A stretch of 64,000 bases of DNA, taken from the NCBI GenBank assembly GCA_963836425.1, contig CAWIJJ010000003.1, positions 496,001 through 560,000 on the forward strand, written 5' to 3'. This document shows, one piece after another, positions 54,949 through 64,000 of the stretch (its first letter is position 1; every line of letters begins with the position of its first letter). The position numbers were made by a program, and so were the translations under genes. The notes under the pieces were generated by a model that worked only from the letters and a program-made list of their open reading frames with translations, had not been told where the DNA came from and ran no database searches. This DNA comes from CAWIJJ01 sp963836425 (GTDB lineage Bacteria; Acidobacteriota; Terriglobia; Bryobacterales; Bryobacteraceae).

Positions 54949-57430
54949 ATGGGATTCATTCCGCAGGACCTGAGATACGCATTGCGCAACCTGCGCCGGG
55001 CGCCTGGTTTCGCGCTCGTGGCGGCAGCCACCCTCGCGGTTGGAATCGGCGCGAACGCGGCCATCTTCAGCGTCGTGAACGCCATTCTGCTCAACCCGCT
55101 CCCCTTCGCACAGCCGGACCGGCTGGTGCGGCTGTATGAATCGGAAGCAGCGCCCGGCAAATATCCCTTCGCGGGCCCTGACTTCGTCGATTGGAAGGCG
55201 CAAAATCACACCTTCGACGACATGGCGCTCTTCGGCTGGCCGCATGACATGAACCTCAGCGGCGGCTCCCGCCCCGACCACATCCTCGCCGTCCCCACGT
55301 CGGCCAACTATTTTTCCATCCTCGGCGCCAGGCCCATGCTCGGCAGGACCTGGGCCGCCGGCGACGACCAGCCCGGAAAAGGCGACGTCGCCGTGCTCAG
55401 CTACGCTCTCTGGAACAGCCGCTTCGCCGGCGATCGCCAGGCAGCCGGCAAAACCATCGAGCTCAACTCGCGCAAGTACACCGTGGTCGGCGTCATGCCG
55501 CCCGAATTCCGCTTCCCGCCCCAGGCGCAAATCTGGATCCCGCAGGACATGAGCCCGAACGGCCTCAACCCCCGCGGCAACCACTGGGCCAGCGCCATCG
55601 GCAGGCTGAAGAAGGACGCCACCCTTGCCGCCGCGCAGACCGACCTCACGCAGATTGCGGCGAACCTCGAAAAAACCTACCCCGCTTCCAACCACAAGGT
55701 GGGCGCCATCGTCGTGCCGCTGCATGAGGACCTTGTGGGCAAATCGCGGGATTCGCTCCTGATGATGCTCTCCGCGGTCGGTCTGGTGCTCCTCATCGCC
55801 TGCGCCAACGTGGCCAACCTGCTGCTTTCCCGCGCCGTCGCCCGGCAGAAGGAAATGGCGGTGCGCAGCGCCGTGGGTGCCGGACGCTGGCGCCTCGTGC
55901 GGCAACTGCTCACCGAAAGCATGGTGCTGGCCGTGTGCGGAGGCGCCATGGGCCTGGCCCTCGCGTGGGCCATCCTCAAACTGTTTGCGGACGTCACCGG
56001 CGCCGGACTGCCGCGCTTCGCCGTCGCACGCCTCGACGGCACAGTGCTCGCCTTCGGAACGTCTTCTGGCCGCCATCACCGGGCTGGTATTCGGACTCTA
56101 TCCCGCGCTCGCCACCTCGCGCCCCACCTTGCATGAGGAGTTGAAGGGCGGAGCCGGCAGTTCCGTCAGCCAGGGACGCCAGCGCCGCTTCACCAGCAAC
56201 CTGCTGGTGATCTGCGAATTTGCCTTCTCCGTGCTGCTGCTGGCTTCGGCCGGCCTGCTGCTCAAGGATTTTGTGCGCGTGCGCAACGCCGAAATCGGCA
56301 CGCGTACCGAGGGCATTTGGACGGCCGCGGTGCAGTTGCCGGAGGCCAAATACGGCACGCCTGAACAGCGCTACGGTTTCGCGCAAGGTCTGCTCGCCGA
56401 TGTGTCGGCGCTTCCCGGCGTCCAGTCCGCGGCCCTCACCGACCGCCTTCCGCTCGAGGGCGGCAGCAACTATTTCATCAAGATTCGCGGACGCGTCAAC
56501 GCCGCCCCCATGAGCGGCCCGCTCGTCGAACGCCACAACGTCACCACCGATTACTTCCGCGCCCTCGGCGTGAAGCTGGTGAAAGGCCGCCTGTTCAACG
56601 ATGCCGACACTCAGGGCATGACCCAACGGCTGGCGCGTCTTCAGGCTGTTTTCGGCGACCCGAAGAAGCCGCCGACTCCCGAGCAGACCAACGCGCTCGT
56701 TTTCCCGACCGTGGTGAACGAAAGCATGGTGCGCGCCTTCTGGCCCAACGAGGATCCGCTTGGCAAAATGTTTTCGAACGGCAACGACAACGGTCCCTGG
56801 CGCCAGATCATCGGAGTGGTGAGTGACGTGCGCCAGCGCGGCCTCACGGAGAAAGCGCGCCCGGAGGCGTACGATATTCTCGGGCCGTCCACCGGGTTTT
56901 TCATCGTGCTGCGCACTACGCTGCCGCCCGAGAGCCTCACCGCCGGAGTGCGCCGGACGCTCGAACGGAAAGATGCCGGCCTGCCTCTGTTTTCCGTGCG
57001 CACCATGCAGCAGGTGGTGTCGGATAACGCGCAGGGCAAGCGCTTTCTCAGTCTGCTGATCGGATCGTTCGCCGCGCTGGCGGCGCTGCTGGCGGCCATC
57101 GGCATGTACGGCGTGCTGTCCTACGCGGTCACCCAGCGCACGCGCGAAATGGGCATCCGCATGGCCCTGGGCGCGAGCCGCGGGCAGTTGCTCGGCGCCG
57201 TTCTGCGCGACGGTTTGCGCCTGGCCGTGCCCGGCTTCGCCATCGGAATCGCCGGCGCCCTCGCGGTGGGCCGCGTCATGGCCAGCCTGCTCAATGAGGT
57301 GCAGCCCCGCGACCCCGCGGTCCTCATCGCGACCTCCACGCTACTGGCCGTCGTGGCCCTGATCGCCTGCTACCTGCCCGCGCGCCGCGCCGCCGCTCTC
57401 GACCCCATCAGCGCCCTGCGCCACGACTGA
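54949..57430 (+). CDS. ADOP-family ABC transporter permease, frame interrupted
   Basis: It opens with IPQDLRYALRNLRRAPGFAL and GIGANAAIFSVVNAILLNPL, as in the ADOP permease at 35875-38289. The frame runs through LLIACANVANLLLSRAVARQ to LDGTVLAF and then must shift one base near 56053-56068 to continue LLAAITGLVFGLYPALATSR. The C-terminal FtsX unit has VTQRTREMGIRMALGASRGQ and ends ALDPISALRHD. Restored length is about 826 residues. Like the first copy it has no neighbouring ATPase. It is transcribed away from the large outer membrane receptor. Confidence 0.87.
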
Positions 57431-57437
57431 TTCCGCC

Positions 57438-60113
57438 TCACTGCTCCGCGCCGCCGCTCCGCGCATGCGCCGGACCGCGAAACACCGCGTTCAAAAACAT
57501 CACGTTCATTCCGTCCAGCATGGCGCGGAAGTTCGGGTCTTGCGTGAACCCCACCACCACGCCCCGCCCCGACGTCGCCGCTACCGCCAGCGGCTTGAAC
57601 GCCAGTTGCTTCCGGTTCTCGCTCCACAGGTAGCCGCTCGCCACCACCTTGTCCGCCGCATCGAAATAGGCCGCGTTCACTCCCTTGTCCGCCTTCACCG
57701 GCGAGTAGATCGCACGCCCTTCCAGCATCGCGTACACCGCGTCCCCCATCCCCGCCGTCAACCAGTGCTCCGGATGCAGCCGCGCCCGCACCAGCGCTCC
57801 CGGCGCGCTGTCCGGCAGTTCCGTCGTGGTGCGGATCAGCTTCTCGTAATCCGTAGCTGTCGCAATCGACGTGCCCGGCACCCGCCCGTTCGTGCGCTCC
57901 GGCGGCTTCTTCTCCTCGGTCTCCCGCAGCCCGTTCTCCTGCACCAACTCGAGCAGCGCCACGTTCGTCGCCGTCAGGAAATTCACCGCGCTGCCCAGCG
58001 CCACCACCGTGCCGCCCGCCTGCACCCACGCCTTCAGCCGCGCAATCCCGCCTTCGCCCATTTGCGTCGCGTACGCGCCGCCCTCCGGCAGAATCAGCAC
58101 CTGGAACCGCGCCAGTTCGGCCGACGCCATCTGCGAGGCGCGAATCGCCGTCACCGGATACCCGTATTGCCGCTCCAGTACGAAGCGCGTCGCGCCCGCC
58201 GACCCCGAGCCCGCCGGCGAGTCCCAAATCATCGCAATCGCCGGCCGTTTCACCGGCATCACGTACCGGCTGCCGAAGTTGACGCCTTCGTCCACCCATC
58301 CGCTGCTGGTGGCGTACACATCCGCGCCCGTTTCCCGCGCCAGCCGCGCCAGCCGGTCGCCCAGATCGTCCGGATTGCCCGTCACTTTGAAAATCAAACT
58401 GCCGGCCGGATACCGTACCCCGTTCTGCACGAAGGGCCGGTCGGTCGAATGCACCAGAATGTTTTCCCGCAGCGCGCCGGCGAGCAACCGCCCCGCCGCC
58501 GCCGAGCCCCACTGCGCCAGGTACGCCACCGACGCCTTGCCGCCCCGCAGTTCGCCCGGCTGCACGCGCAACGCCTTGGCCGCTTCGAAGCTGCCCTGCG
58601 CCGCGGCATCGCTCGCCACCGCCTCCACGTTGAACATCAGCGGCAGCGACCACGCCGTCACATCGTAGATCTCGCTCCGCTGCCGCAGCTTGCGCCGCGC
58701 CTCTTCCGCTTCCACGAATTTCTCGTCCATCGGCGTCTGCGGATCCAGCAGCGTGCGGATCAACCGCTTGGAAGGCTGCGCCATCGGCACCACGTACGTG
58801 CCCGCCGCGTAATCGCGGTTGCCCGCGCGAAACGGCGCCGTCGCGCGCTTCACTTCGATCCCGTGATCCACCAGAATCCCCGCCAGCTTATCGGTCGCCG
58901 CCGCATCCCGCCCCCGCGGCAGAATGTATTCCTTCACCGGCTCGGATGCGCCCTCCGCCACCGCCGTCGAGCGGTACTGGTAGAATCCCGTGAGCAGTTT
59001 CTCCCGGTTGGCCGCCGCCGCTTCCAACGTCGATACCGACGAGACGAAATGGTGCCGCACCGTATCCCGGAACGTCAGCAGCGTTTCGTCCGACCGCCGC
59101 AGCACCAGCCCGCGCACCGAAGCCTGCTCGTACGTCATTGCAATCGCCCCGTAATACAGCGGCCAGCTTGCCCCGTACCCCGGATAAAAAGCGTCGTAGT
59201 TCTCGCGCGTGAAGTAATCGAAGCCGTACTGGTCGAACCACTTCGCGTTGTTCTGCCCGAAAATCCTGAGCGCCTCGCGCTGCTCCTTTGTCAGGTTCGG
59301 ATTGTAGGGATCGGACTCCGGGCTGAAGAAGTACGTGCTGTCGCCGCCCATCTCATGCAGGTCCACATACACCAGCGGCAGCCACTCGCGCAGCACCTTC
59401 ACCTGGTTCAAAATCTCCGGCTGCGTGAGCGCGATCCAATCGCGATTCAAATCGAAAAGATAGTGATTGACCCGGCCTCCCGGCCACGGCTCCTGGTGCT
59501 CGGCCGATACCGGGCTCGCGTCCGGCTCCAGGCCGCGCGCCTGCTCGAAGTAATTCACGAACCGGTCGCGCCCGTCCGGGTTCTGCACCGGGTCGATCAG
59601 CACCAGCACGTTCTCGAGAATCCCGTCCACCGTCTTGCTGCCCCGCGCCGCCAGCAGGTGATACGCCGTCAGCAGCGCCGCATCGGGCGAGGAGATCTCG
59701 TTGCCGTGCACGCCGTAGGAAAGCCACACCACCGCCGGCAGCCCGGTCATCAGCCGCCGCGCTTCCGCCTCGGGCGTCTTCCGCGGGTCCGCAATGCGCT
59801 GCATGCTCGCCCGTATCTCCCCCAGGCGCCGCAGATTCGCCTCGCTCCCTACCGCCGCGAAAACCAGTTTCCGCCCCTCCCACGTCTGCCCGTAATCGAA
59901 CATCTTCATGCGCGTGGGATTCGCCGCCGCCAGCGCTTCCATGTAGCGGACCACGCCGGCATAGCTGCTGACTTTATCGCCCGGTTCGTACCCGAGCACC
60001 TGCTGAAACGTCGGAACCTTCGCATCGTACGAGGTTCCCGGCCAGAACTCGAACGGTTTTTGAGCGAACAGCGGCGCAAGCGAGAGCACCGCCACCACGA
60101 ATTTGCGGACCAT
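57438..60113 (-). CDS. Secreted M14-family zinc carboxypeptidase
   Basis: The 891-residue protein has a signal peptide (FVVAVLSLAPLFAQ), then an M14 domain with WLSYGVHGNEISSPDAALL (zinc-binding His and Glu), VLIDPVQNPDGRDRF and VYVDLHEMGGDSTYFFSPES (third zinc ligand). The C-terminal half (QYGYPVTAIRASQMASAELA, LILPEGGAYATQMGEGGI) resembles a glutamine-amidotransferase-like fold seen in long acidobacterial M14 members. ATG 60113 is the only sensible start. It ends seven bases from the ADOP gene on the opposite strand. It probably trims peptides outside the cytoplasm. Confidence 0.88.
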   Translation of the reverse strand: MVRKFVVAVLSLAPLFAQKPFEFWPGTSYDAKVPTFQQVLGYEPGDKVSSYAGVVRYMEALAAANPTRMKMFDYGQTWEGRKLVFAAVGSEANLRRLGEIRASMQRIADPRKTPEAEARRLMTGLPAVVWLSYGVHGNEISSPDAALLTAYHLLAARGSKTVDGILENVLVLIDPVQNPDGRDRFVNYFEQARGLEPDASPVSAEHQEPWPGGRVNHYLFDLNRDWIALTQPEILNQVKVLREWLPLVYVDLHEMGGDSTYFFSPESDPYNPNLTKEQREALRIFGQNNAKWFDQYGFDYFTRENYDAFYPGYGASWPLYYGAIAMTYEQASVRGLVLRRSDETLLTFRDTVRHHFVSSVSTLEAAAANREKLLTGFYQYRSTAVAEGASEPVKEYILPRGRDAAATDKLAGILVDHGIEVKRATAPFRAGNRDYAAGTYVVPMAQPSKRLIRTLLDPQTPMDEKFVEAEEARRKLRQRSEIYDVTAWSLPLMFNVEAVASDAAAQGSFEAAKALRVQPGELRGGKASVAYLAQWGSAAAGRLLAGALRENILVHSTDRPFVQNGVRYPAGSLIFKVTGNPDDLGDRLARLARETGADVYATSSGWVDEGVNFGSRYVMPVKRPAIAMIWDSPAGSGSAGATRFVLERQYGYPVTAIRASQMASAELARFQVLILPEGGAYATQMGEGGIARLKAWVQAGGTVVALGSAVNFLTATNVALLELVQENGLRETEEKKPPERTNGRVPGTSIATATDYEKLIRTTTELPDSAPGALVRARLHPEHWLTAGMGDAVYAMLEGRAIYSPVKADKGVNAAYFDAADKVVASGYLWSENRKQLAFKPLAVAATSGRGVVVGFTQDPNFRAMLDGMNVMFLNAVFRGPAHARSGGAEQ

Positions 60114-60133
60114 GCCCCGGATTGTAACCGACC

Positions 60134-61192
60134 TCACTCGATCGTGGCTTCCACCACCTCCAGCCTCCGCCGCGGCTTCTCCCCGTCCACCTCTTCTTTT
60201 TCGAATGCCGCCAGCACGTCCATCCCGTCCACAATCCGCCCGAACGCCGTATATTGCCCGTCCAGGTGGGGCGCCGCCGCCAGCATCAGGAAGAACGATG
60301 TCGTGGCCGAGTCCGGTTCCTCGCCTCGCGCCATGGAGACGATGCCGCGCACGTGCTTCACATCGCTGCGGAACTCCGGCTTGAGATTCCGTACCCACCG
60401 GTCCGCCGGATGGCCCGCGCCGTCCGGACGCGTGTCCCCCATTCCGCCCTGCACCACGAAATCCTTCGCGATGCGATGGAACGCGGTGTGGTTGTACCAG
60501 CCCGTCGAGACCAGCCGCAGGAAACTGCGCACGTGTTCCGGCGCCCACTCGGGCTCGGTCTGAATCTTGATCGTCCCCAGCGTGGTCTTGAGCGCCACCA
60601 CCTTGCGCAGCTCCGCCACTGTCGCGTTCAGGAACGGCTCCACTTTCTTTTTCTCGATCGTCACCTTCAGGATGCGCACCGGCTTTTCGGTGACGCCGTC
60701 CTTGTCCGCCGCCACGCGCGAGATCCGTTCCACCACGTCCATTCCTTCGTTCACCACGCCGAAGGCCGAGTACTTCCCGTCCAGCGGCGGCTGCGGAAAA
60801 ACGCAGACAAAAAACTGGCTGCCATCGCTGTCCGGCTTGCCCGGAATGCTCACCGTGGAAACCACGCCCCGTTCGTGTTTGAGATCGCTGAATTCGGCCG
60901 GAAGCAGATTCAACCCGCCGCTGCCCCACAGGTTGCGCGGCGTGGCCGGATCCTTGAGCAGCGGATCGCCGCCCTGAATCATGCCGTTCGCCACCACGCG
61001 AAAAAACGCGCTGCCGTCGTAGTACCCTTCACTCGCCAGCTTCATGAACTGCGCCACGTGCTTCGGCGCTTTCTGCGGCGCAAACTCGAAGCGGAACGTC
61101 CCCATCTCGGTGGCCACCACGGCCTCCACCTCGCCGGGGGACTGGGCCTCAACGGCCATTACGCAAAAAAGCAGAAGAGTGAACCATCGCAT
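60134..61192 (-). CDS. Secreted peptidyl-prolyl isomerase with two cyclophilin domains
   Basis: A signal peptide (FTLLLFCVMAVEAQ) precedes two tandem cyclophilin-type domains in 352 residues. The first has TEMGTFRFEFAPQKAPKHVA, FFRVVANGMIQGGD and KYSAFGVVNEGMDVVERI. The second has TTLGTIKIQTEPEWAPEHVR, FHRIAKDFVVQGGMGDT and QYTAFGRIVDGMDVLAAF. It would assist folding of exported proteins. It lies upstream of the M14 gene on the same strand, 20 bases away, so the two may be co-expressed. Confidence 0.9.
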   Translation of the reverse strand: MRWFTLLLFCVMAVEAQSPGEVEAVVATEMGTFRFEFAPQKAPKHVAQFMKLASEGYYDGSAFFRVVANGMIQGGDPLLKDPATPRNLWGSGGLNLLPAEFSDLKHERGVVSTVSIPGKPDSDGSQFFVCVFPQPPLDGKYSAFGVVNEGMDVVERISRVAADKDGVTEKPVRILKVTIEKKKVEPFLNATVAELRKVVALKTTLGTIKIQTEPEWAPEHVRSFLRLVSTGWYNHTAFHRIAKDFVVQGGMGDTRPDGAGHPADRWVRNLKPEFRSDVKHVRGIVSMARGEEPDSATTSFFLMLAAAPHLDGQYTAFGRIVDGMDVLAAFEKEEVDGEKPRRRLEVVEATIE

Positions 61193-61327
61193 ACTTACTC
61201 GATATGTTAACCAACAGCCCACGCGCATGGGTCGAAACGTACGGATCCCGGCGCCCGCGCCCGCAGCTTGCGTCAGATTCGGTACGCCGATTGCACTCTT
61301 CACGGCTTGGAGGAGAAAGTGCGAACA

Positions 61328-62989
61328 ATGAAAGTGCCTGCATTCCTATTTCTGGCGCTCGGTACTCTCGCCGCGCAGGTTCCCAACCCGACTCAACAGG
61401 CTCGTCCGCTAACCCCCGCTGAAACCGGCCAGCCGATGCCCGTCTTCCGGGTGACCGTCGTTTCCCGAACTACCAAAGCCATCAACTACCATCACCGGAC
61501 GGGCTCCACGAAAATCGATTTCCGCGGCACCGAACTGATGCCCGCCGCCGAAGGCGATGCCAAGGTGGAGAGCCGCATGGGTTCCACCAAGATCGAAACC
61601 GACCTCGATCATATGTCGCCCGCCAGCCAGTTCGGGCCCGAATACCTGACCTATGTTCTCTGGGCCATCACGCCCGAAGGCCGGGCCGCCAACCTTGGTG
61701 AAGTCGTCCTCGACGGCGACCACTCCAAGCTTCTCTCGACCACCGAATTGCAAACCTTCGGCCTCATCGTGACCGCCGAACCCTACTTCGCCGTCACCCA
61801 GCCGAGCAACGTCGTGGTGGCCGAAAACTTCATTCGCGACGACACCCGCGGCACCATCGAGCAGGTGGACGCCAAGTTCGAACTGCTCCAGCGCGGGACT
61901 TACGTCATGGACCGCGCCCAGTACACGCCCATTCAGGTAGACCGCAAGGGACCGCTCCAGCTCGCCGAAGCGCAGAACGCGGTCGCGATCGCCCGCCTCG
62001 CCGGCGCCGAGCGCTATGCCGCCGACACCTTCAACAAGGCTCTGATCGGCCTCAAAAACGCCGAGGACTTCCTCAATAAGTCCCACGACCGCAAGCGCTC
62101 GGAAACCAATGCCCGCGAAGCCACGCAGATGGCCGAAGACGCCCGCATCATCACCTTCCGCAAAATGCGGGAAGAGAAGCTTGCCGCCGAACGCGCCGCC
62201 GCCGCGCAGCGCGAGGCCGACGCCCAGGAGCAGGCCCGCCTCGCCGCCGAACACGCCCGCCTCTCCGCCGAACAGGCCCGCCTGGAGCAGCAGCGCCGTG
62301 AGCAGGCCGATTCCGAGCGGCTGGCCGCCGAACGCGCCAAGCGCGAAGCCGAAGCGGCAGCAGCCGAAGCCGCCCGCATGAAGGCCGAGGCCGATAGCGC
62401 CCGCGCCGCCGCCCTCGCCCAGCAGCAGAGCGCCCAGGCCGAAGCCGAGCGCGCCCGCCAAGCCGCCGACGAGGCCGAACGGCAGCGCCAAGTGGCCGAC
62501 CAGCAGCGCCAGCAGGCCGAGAACGAAAGGACCCAGCTTCGCGAACGTCTCCGCCAGCAGCTCAACCTGGTTCTCGAAACTCGCGAAACCGCCCGCGGCC
62601 TCATCGTCAACATCTCCGACGTCCTCTTCGATTTCAACAAGTACACGCTCAAACCCGGCGCCCGCGAAAAGATGGCCAAGGTAGCGGGAATCCTGCTCGC
62701 CTATCCGGGCCTCAAGATTCAGGTGGAAGGCCACACCGACAGCGTCGGCAGCGACGAGTACAACATGAACCTCTCGCGACAGCGCGCCGATTCGGTCCGC
62801 GATTACCTGGTGGCCCAGTCCGTTCCCAGCGCCAACATCACGTCTGTCGGCTACGGCGAATCGCAGCCCGTCGCCAGCAACGACACCGCCGCCGGCCGGC
62901 AGCAGAACCGCCGCGTCGAACTGGTAGTCTCCGGCGAACCCATCGGAGTCGAAACCCAAACTCAAACCCTGATGAACAACCCCCGTTAA
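61328..62989 (+). CDS. OmpA-family peptidoglycan-associated protein with long coiled coil
   Basis: The 553-residue product has a signal peptide (FLFLALGTLAAQ), an N-terminal domain with KAINYHHRTGSTKIDFRGTE, a Glu/Ala/Arg-rich coiled coil of roughly 200 residues, and a C-terminal OmpA domain with SDVLFDFNKYTLKPGAREKM, VEGHTDSVGSDEYNMNLSRQ and RRVELVVSG. OmpA domains hold peptidoglycan through Asp and Arg, both seen here. It probably links the outer membrane to the wall. Confidence 0.92.
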   Translation: MKVPAFLFLALGTLAAQVPNPTQQARPLTPAETGQPMPVFRVTVVSRTTKAINYHHRTGSTKIDFRGTELMPAAEGDAKVESRMGSTKIETDLDHMSPASQFGPEYLTYVLWAITPEGRAANLGEVVLDGDHSKLLSTTELQTFGLIVTAEPYFAVTQPSNVVVAENFIRDDTRGTIEQVDAKFELLQRGTYVMDRAQYTPIQVDRKGPLQLAEAQNAVAIARLAGAERYAADTFNKALIGLKNAEDFLNKSHDRKRSETNAREATQMAEDARIITFRKMREEKLAAERAAAAQREADAQEQARLAAEHARLSAEQARLEQQRREQADSERLAAERAKREAEAAAAEAARMKAEADSARAAALAQQQSAQAEAERARQAADEAERQRQVADQQRQQAENERTQLRERLRQQLNLVLETRETARGLIVNISDVLFDFNKYTLKPGAREKMAKVAGILLAYPGLKIQVEGHTDSVGSDEYNMNLSRQRADSVRDYLVAQSVPSANITSVGYGESQPVASNDTAAGRQQNRRVELVVSGEPIGVETQTQTLMNNPR

Positions 62990-63006
62990 GTGCTCCGCAA
63001 ACCGGT

Positions 63007-63043
63007 GAAGCATCGTTCGGCCGTCCTGGCCGAACGATGCTTC
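63007..63043. terminator. Perfect 16-bp inverted repeat after the OmpA gene
   Basis: GAAGCATCGTTCGGCC and GGCCGAACGATGCTTC are exact reverse complements around GTCCT, 17 bases after the OmpA stop. The RNA hairpin would be very stable, but no T tract follows, so it is either a non-canonical terminator or an mRNA-protecting structure. Confidence 0.55.
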
Positions 63044-63105
63044 GACTGAGGCGATAAACCGTCAACTGAATCTGACAGCAGTCGAATCAGGGATAAACTA
63101 ACAGT

Positions 63106-63333
63106 ATGGACTGGAGCCGCTGTAGTGCTGTTGACCGAAACCCCGAGAAGCTTGGTGGGGCATGGTGCTTCCGCGGTACCCGTCTGCGGGTCATCACGCT
63201 GTTCGAGCACCTTGACAAAGATTCAACAATCGACGAGTTCTTGGAATGGTTTCCGGCTGTCACCAGAGACCAGGTGCATGAGGTGCTTGCCTTTGCAAAG
63301 GAATCTCTCGAGCAGCCCTCGGCCGTCGCGTGA
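63106..63333 (+). CDS. DUF433 (VapB-like) antitoxin
   Basis: The 75-residue product has RNPEKLGGAWCFRGTRLRVI and IDEFLEWFPAVTRDQVHEVL, the two halves of the DUF433 winged helix. Such proteins are usually encoded directly before a DUF5615 PIN-like toxin, as here: the stop overlaps the next start as GTGA. The antitoxin role follows from that pairing. Confidence 0.88.
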   Translation: MDWSRCSAVDRNPEKLGGAWCFRGTRLRVITLFEHLDKDSTIDEFLEWFPAVTRDQVHEVLAFAKESLEQPSAVA

Positions 63334-63896
63334 AGATCCTCTTCGACGCCAACACGCCTGCCCCTCTGGCGCGGTTTCTGCGCGGGCATGAGGTGCTACG
63401 TGCGGACCAGCTTGGCTGGCAAGGGCTGGAGAACGGCGCTTTGTTAGACGCGGCTGAGCAAGCGGGTTTCGATCTCTTGCTGACCTGCGATCAGAATGTT
63501 CGATACCAACAGAACTTCACGAGCCGTAAGCTTGCTCTTGTAATTCTCACTTCGAACCACTGGCCGACCCTGAGAGGAATAGCAGCGAGGATTAGCCCCC
63601 AGGATCCGCCAGGCGGTGAAGAGCGAAACTCCGCTTCCGCCCGCGCCCGAAGCCCTGCGCGAGCTCCGGCAAAAAACCGCCGCCGCCTTACGTGTCCCCG
63701 CCCGGGAACCCGTGCCCCCCTTACCCGCTGCGGCAGACGCCATCTCCGGAGCCGTCTATCGCTTCCCTGTCAATCTGTCGCGCCTCGATACCCTGTCGCT
63801 CCGATTCGGGCGCCAAGAGGCTTCGGTTACCGTGACCTATCTCGGCGAGGAACTCACGTTTCCCGTGGGCCTGGACGGCCGCTACGCCCTCGGTAA
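63330..63896 (+). CDS. DUF5615 PIN-like toxin with aberrant C-terminus
   Basis: From GTG 63330 the product begins MKILFDANTPAPLARFLRGH, with the acidic PIN-like core (FDAN, then LLTCDQNVRYQQN) and LVILTSNHWPTLRGIAARI, which is a complete DUF5615 layout by about residue 92. From there on the frame is Arg/Pro-rich and reads out of frame over a serine-hydrolase remnant. The real toxin probably ends near 63610 after a frame correction, or is joined abnormally to the remnant. It would be an RNA-cutting toxin paired with the DUF433 protein; the activity is family inference. Confidence 0.75.
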   Translation: MKILFDANTPAPLARFLRGHEVLRADQLGWQGLENGALLDAAEQAGFDLLLTCDQNVRYQQNFTSRKLALVILTSNHWPTLRGIAARISPQDPPGGEERNSASARARSPARAPAKNRRRLTCPRPGTRAPLTRCGRRHLRSRLSLPCQSVAPRYPVAPIRAPRGFGYRDLSRRGTHVSRGPGRPLRPR

Positions 63897-64000
63897 CTAC
63901 GGTCCCCTTCACTTACCGGCCGGGACCATGGGCAAGTGGGTTTCGGAAGACGAGTTCCAGCTCGACCTCAACTTCATCGCCAACATCAACCACTACACGC
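63602..64000 (+). pseudogene. 5'-truncated serine hydrolase (beta-lactamase family) C-terminal part
   Basis: In the frame of 63602 the sequence reads KSETPLPPAPEALRELRQ and AALRVPAREPVPP, the linker seen in acidobacterial serine beta-lactamase-family proteins. After a one-base correction at the CCCCC run near 63715 it continues LPAAADAISGAVYRFPVN, LDTLSLRF and, to the window edge, WVSEDEFQLDLNFIANINHY. The catalytic N-terminal domain is missing, replaced by the toxin-antitoxin pair. The 3' end continues outside the window. Confidence 0.65.

Noticed and set aside
63610..63896. Long Arg/Pro-rich C-terminal extension of the DUF5615 toxin
   Set aside because: It is the out-of-frame reading of a serine-hydrolase remnant whose correct frame is recognisable; not a real toxin domain.
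1..64000. tRNA, rRNA, CRISPR or riboswitch elements
   Set aside because: No cloverleaf-like gene, rRNA segment, regularly spaced repeats or known riboswitch core was recognised by eye; a covariance-model scan would be needed to exclude small RNAs.

Overview
The window is GC-rich bacterial DNA that most resembles an acidobacterium of the Solibacter/Bryobacter type. The evidence is the mix of families: a TIGR03437 C-terminal domain protein, a TIGR03435 secreted protein, two ADOP-type ABC permeases (acidobacterial duplicated orphan permease), a very large carboxypeptidase-regulatory/TonB-type outer membrane receptor, DUF1080, FG-GAP and OmpA-type secreted proteins. I see no rRNA, tRNA, CRISPR array or insertion sequence.

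Layout. 1-2739: accD (5' truncated), folC and an acyltransferase, a tight housekeeping run. 2749-6600: secreted TIGR03437 and TIGR03435 proteins, a truncated HELGH protein copy and a TIGR03437 gene remnant. 6649-12164: an accessory cassette with its own good sigma-70 promoter, encoding a very large uncharacterised conserved protein and a proline-rich, polymorphic-toxin-like protein whose C-terminus reads as a DNA/RNA non-specific endonuclease domain. It lies between two nearly identical 448-bp direct repeats that carry the HELGH gene. 12963-17061: a tetraheme cytochrome, a four-cluster Fe-S protein and an NrfD-type membrane subunit (an NrfBCD/DsrJOP-like quinone module with no catalytic reductase next to it), then a polytopic membrane protein. 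17012-23499: sugar-related and secreted proteins (DUF1080, Gfo/Idh oxidoreductase, sugar isomerase, FG-GAP protein, degenerate deacetylase).

23750-35599 is a coherent aromatic catabolism region. On the minus strand are a tannase/feruloyl-esterase-like enzyme, an amidohydrolase, an AMP-dependent aryl-CoA ligase, a fused enoyl-CoA hydratase/3-hydroxyacyl-CoA dehydrogenase, pobA and an IclR regulator. Divergent from these are pcaI-pcaJ-pcaH-pcaG, joined by ATGA overlaps. Together they suggest that plant hydroxycinnamate or hydroxybenzoate esters are cleaved, CoA-activated, side-chain shortened to 4-hydroxybenzoate, hydroxylated to protocatechuate and ring-cleaved. A 515-bp tandem duplication inside this run has created an in-frame chimeric gene.

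35603-64000: an ADOP permease, an S9 peptidase, secreted and outer membrane proteins, a DinB-like protein, a four-gene overlapping run ending in a DapF that lacks both catalytic cysteines, an MBL-fold protein, DUF5996, membrane glycosyltransferases, the TonB-type receptor, a second ADOP permease, an M14 carboxypeptidase, a double cyclophilin, an OmpA protein, and a DUF433/DUF5615 toxin-antitoxin pair abutting a 5'-truncated serine hydrolase.

Caution: about ten otherwise well-conserved genes are broken by single-base frame changes, nearly all of the one-extra-base kind. This pattern fits sequence or assembly error better than biological decay, so interrupted genes are annotated over their full inferred span.
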